NCBI GenBank assembly: GCA_045589595.1
Contig: JAZNPK010000043.1
Location: 62,001-126,000 of the forward strand
Source: SIG77 sp045589595
GTDB lineage: Bacteria > Verrucomicrobiota > Lentisphaeria > Victivallales > UBA1829
Direction of reading: 5' to 3'
Length of the DNA: 64,000 nucleotides
Numbering within the stretch: the first letter of the stretch is position 1; each line of letters opens with the position of its first letter. The position numbers and the translations under genes are program-made. Shown here in pieces: positions 62,679-64,000 of the stretch. Below the pieces are notes generated by a model. It searched no databases. It was not told the origin of the DNA and was given only the letters and a program-made list of their open reading frames with translations.

Positions 62679-63971
62679 TTATGATGGTGTATTGGTAGAG
62701 TTCAAAAGATTTTCCAGCGATTCAATGGTGCGCTGTACGGCACCGCGGTTCTCCGCCATCGCCGCACTTGCGCGGCTGCCCATGGCGCGACATCCTTCCG
62801 GATCGGCAAGAAGGGCGGACATGGCTTCTGTGAGCGCCTCATCGTTTTCCAGTCTGCAAACGCCTTCCGCTCTGACCAGCAGATTCAGCGCCTCACGGAA
62901 ATTCCGCAGTTCCGGTCCGCAGATCACGGGTTTGCCCATAACTGCCGGTTCAATGATGTTCTGACCTTCGTTATTGCCTGCCATGGTTTTGCCCATCAGC
63001 ACCAGATCCGCGCTCTTGATGAAGCCGGGCAGTTCACCGGTGGTGTCAGCAAGCAGCACATCCGGCTGTTCCGTACCGGTCCCGGTACTGCGGCGAAAAC
63101 AGGTGAATCCGGCATCCAGGATCTGTTTTTCGATATCGGCACCCCGTTCCGCGTGGCGCGGCACGATGGTCAACGCCGTTTCCGGATAGCGCGCATGAAT
63201 GACTTTGTATGCCGCCAGATGCAATGCTTCTTCCGGCGAATGAGTACTGCAGGAAAGGATCACAAAGGCTTTTCTGCCGAAAACGGATCCGTAATCGAAA
63301 CCGTCCCGTTCCGGCGGAGCCTGATCGAATTTGATGTTGCCGGATACGGAAACTTTTTTCTGATCGGTGCCCATGATCGCAAGGATGCGGTCCCGGTCCA
63401 GTGCCGTCTGGGTGCAGATGCAGTCAAACGCGTTCAGAATGGGCGCAAAGAACATACGCCAGCGGCGGTATCCGCCGAAGGAACGGTCGGAAATACGGGT
63501 ATTCACCAATGCCAGCGGGATGCGGCGTTTTTTCGCTGTCCGGATCAGATTCGGCCAGAGTTCCGTTTCCATGATCACGATGCCGGACGGACGGATCAGA
63601 TTCAGGGTGGAGAGTACCGCAAAAAAGGAATCGACCGGACAGAATATGACACGGACATTTTCCGGTGCTTTGTTCCGCGCGATCTCCTGACCGGTTGTGG
63701 TGGTGGTACTCAGAATGTATTTTCTGCCGGGTGCGGTTTTGTTCCAGGCGTTGAGAAGGGTCAGTGCAAGATTGGTCTCGCCCACGCTTACTGCATGGAT
63801 CCAGACGGCACCGCGCCATTCTTTCAGTTCAGCACGCCGGGCGGCGGAAAAGATACCGAACCGTTCCCAATATGTTTTTTTCCAACCGCTGCGCCGAATC
63901 AGTTTCACGATCAGCCCGGGAATGAAAAAGATAAAGACAAAAGGAAAGAGAATCCTGTACAAAAGCAGCAT
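62679..63971 (-). CDS. waaA: 3-deoxy-D-manno-octulosonic acid (Kdo) transferase
   Basis: A 430-residue GT30 enzyme that adds Kdo to lipid A precursor at the inner membrane. An N-terminal membrane anchor (about 5-25) is followed by HAVSVGETNLA with the catalytic glutamate, STTTTTGQE, ETELWPNLI, NTRISDRSF, NIKFD and the C-terminal MAGNNEGQNIIEPA. It shows that the cell makes lipopolysaccharide. CGGAGG is ten bases before the ATG. No other LPS genes are in view; the gene may be the first of the pair with the ceramidase-like gene. Confidence 0.95.
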   Translation of the reverse strand: MLLLYRILFPFVFIFFIPGLIVKLIRRSGWKKTYWERFGIFSAARRAELKEWRGAVWIHAVSVGETNLALTLLNAWNKTAPGRKYILSTTTTTGQEIARNKAPENVRVIFCPVDSFFAVLSTLNLIRPSGIVIMETELWPNLIRTAKKRRIPLALVNTRISDRSFGGYRRWRMFFAPILNAFDCICTQTALDRDRILAIMGTDQKKVSVSGNIKFDQAPPERDGFDYGSVFGRKAFVILSCSTHSPEEALHLAAYKVIHARYPETALTIVPRHAERGADIEKQILDAGFTCFRRSTGTGTEQPDVLLADTTGELPGFIKSADLVLMGKTMAGNNEGQNIIEPAVMGKPVICGPELRNFREALNLLVRAEGVCRLENDEALTEAMSALLADPEGCRAMGSRASAAMAENRGAVQRTIESLENLLNSTNTPS

Positions 63972-64000
63972 AAACCAGTAACCTCCGGGGTAAAAATTAT

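Overview
The window looks like the chromosome of a Gram-negative bacterium. It carries a Kdo (lipid A core) transferase, many secreted proteins with ordinary signal peptides, and few transport genes. The dense set of DUF4091 proteins, GH39-like and WbsX/GH99-like glycosidases, SGNH/sialate esterases, a ceramidase-like hydrolase and Gfo/Idh oxidoreductases is typical of glycan-degrading members of the PVC group, especially Lentisphaerota/Victivallis-like gut bacteria. That placement is inferred from gene content, not from a marker gene. No tRNA, rRNA or CRISPR array was seen.

Layout. 0.2-9.2 kb: a secreted DUF4091 protein and a TPR + CBM9-like protein, a GH39-like enzyme and a glycosidase-like protein. 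9.4-15 kb: a GT39-type membrane glycosyltransferase, a broken upp/beta-helix chimera, and a three-gene operon in which two paralogous unknown proteins flank a degenerate penicillin-binding-protein-like protein. 15.0-20.2 kb: five tightly overlapped genes (D-aminoacylase, CapA-like, Glu/Asp racemase, D-Ala-D-Ala-ligase-like ATP-grasp, gamma-glutamyl hydrolase) plus a truncated phosphoesterase. 20.4-24.9 kb: adenine deaminase, a Gfo/Idh oxidoreductase and a second GH39-like enzyme.

25.2-32.5 kb is the most unusual block. It has four co-directional genes: a tandem AAA+ protein with a dead first ATPase, a YbjN-like protein, a two-TM CASTOR/TrkA-like channel ending in a ryanodine-receptor (RyR) domain, and a TIR-STAND-TPR protein whose sensor carries freshly duplicated repeats. 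It looks like a nucleotide-signalling immunity system and is the best candidate here for an undescribed one. 32.6-42.5 kb: HhH-GPD glycosylase, M20 peptidase, oxidoreductases, SGNH hydrolase, small membrane proteins, a WbsX-like glycosidase, and a patch of gene debris (phosphoesterase stub, IS4-family transposase remnant). 42.6-46.7 kb: a 1353-residue papain-like peptidase/Ig-repeat protein with a near-consensus promoter. 46.8-56.6 kb: esterases, an amidohydrolase, a second DUF4091/CBM9/TPR cassette in which the modules are separate genes, and a sialate O-acetylesterase. 56.7-64 kb: pyrR-pyrB-pyrC, a striking 148-base four-helix palindromic element, an SGNH hydrolase, a ceramidase-like protein and waaA.

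Most of the window serves uptake and trimming of host or plant glycans. Esterases remove acyl groups, GH39/WbsX/DUF4091 proteins act on glycosidic bonds, and Gfo/Idh and ADH-type enzymes oxidise released sugars. Many genes share a promoter form with a cTTG -35 box, and three of these share a TTTTCCGG spacer, which may mark a common regulator.
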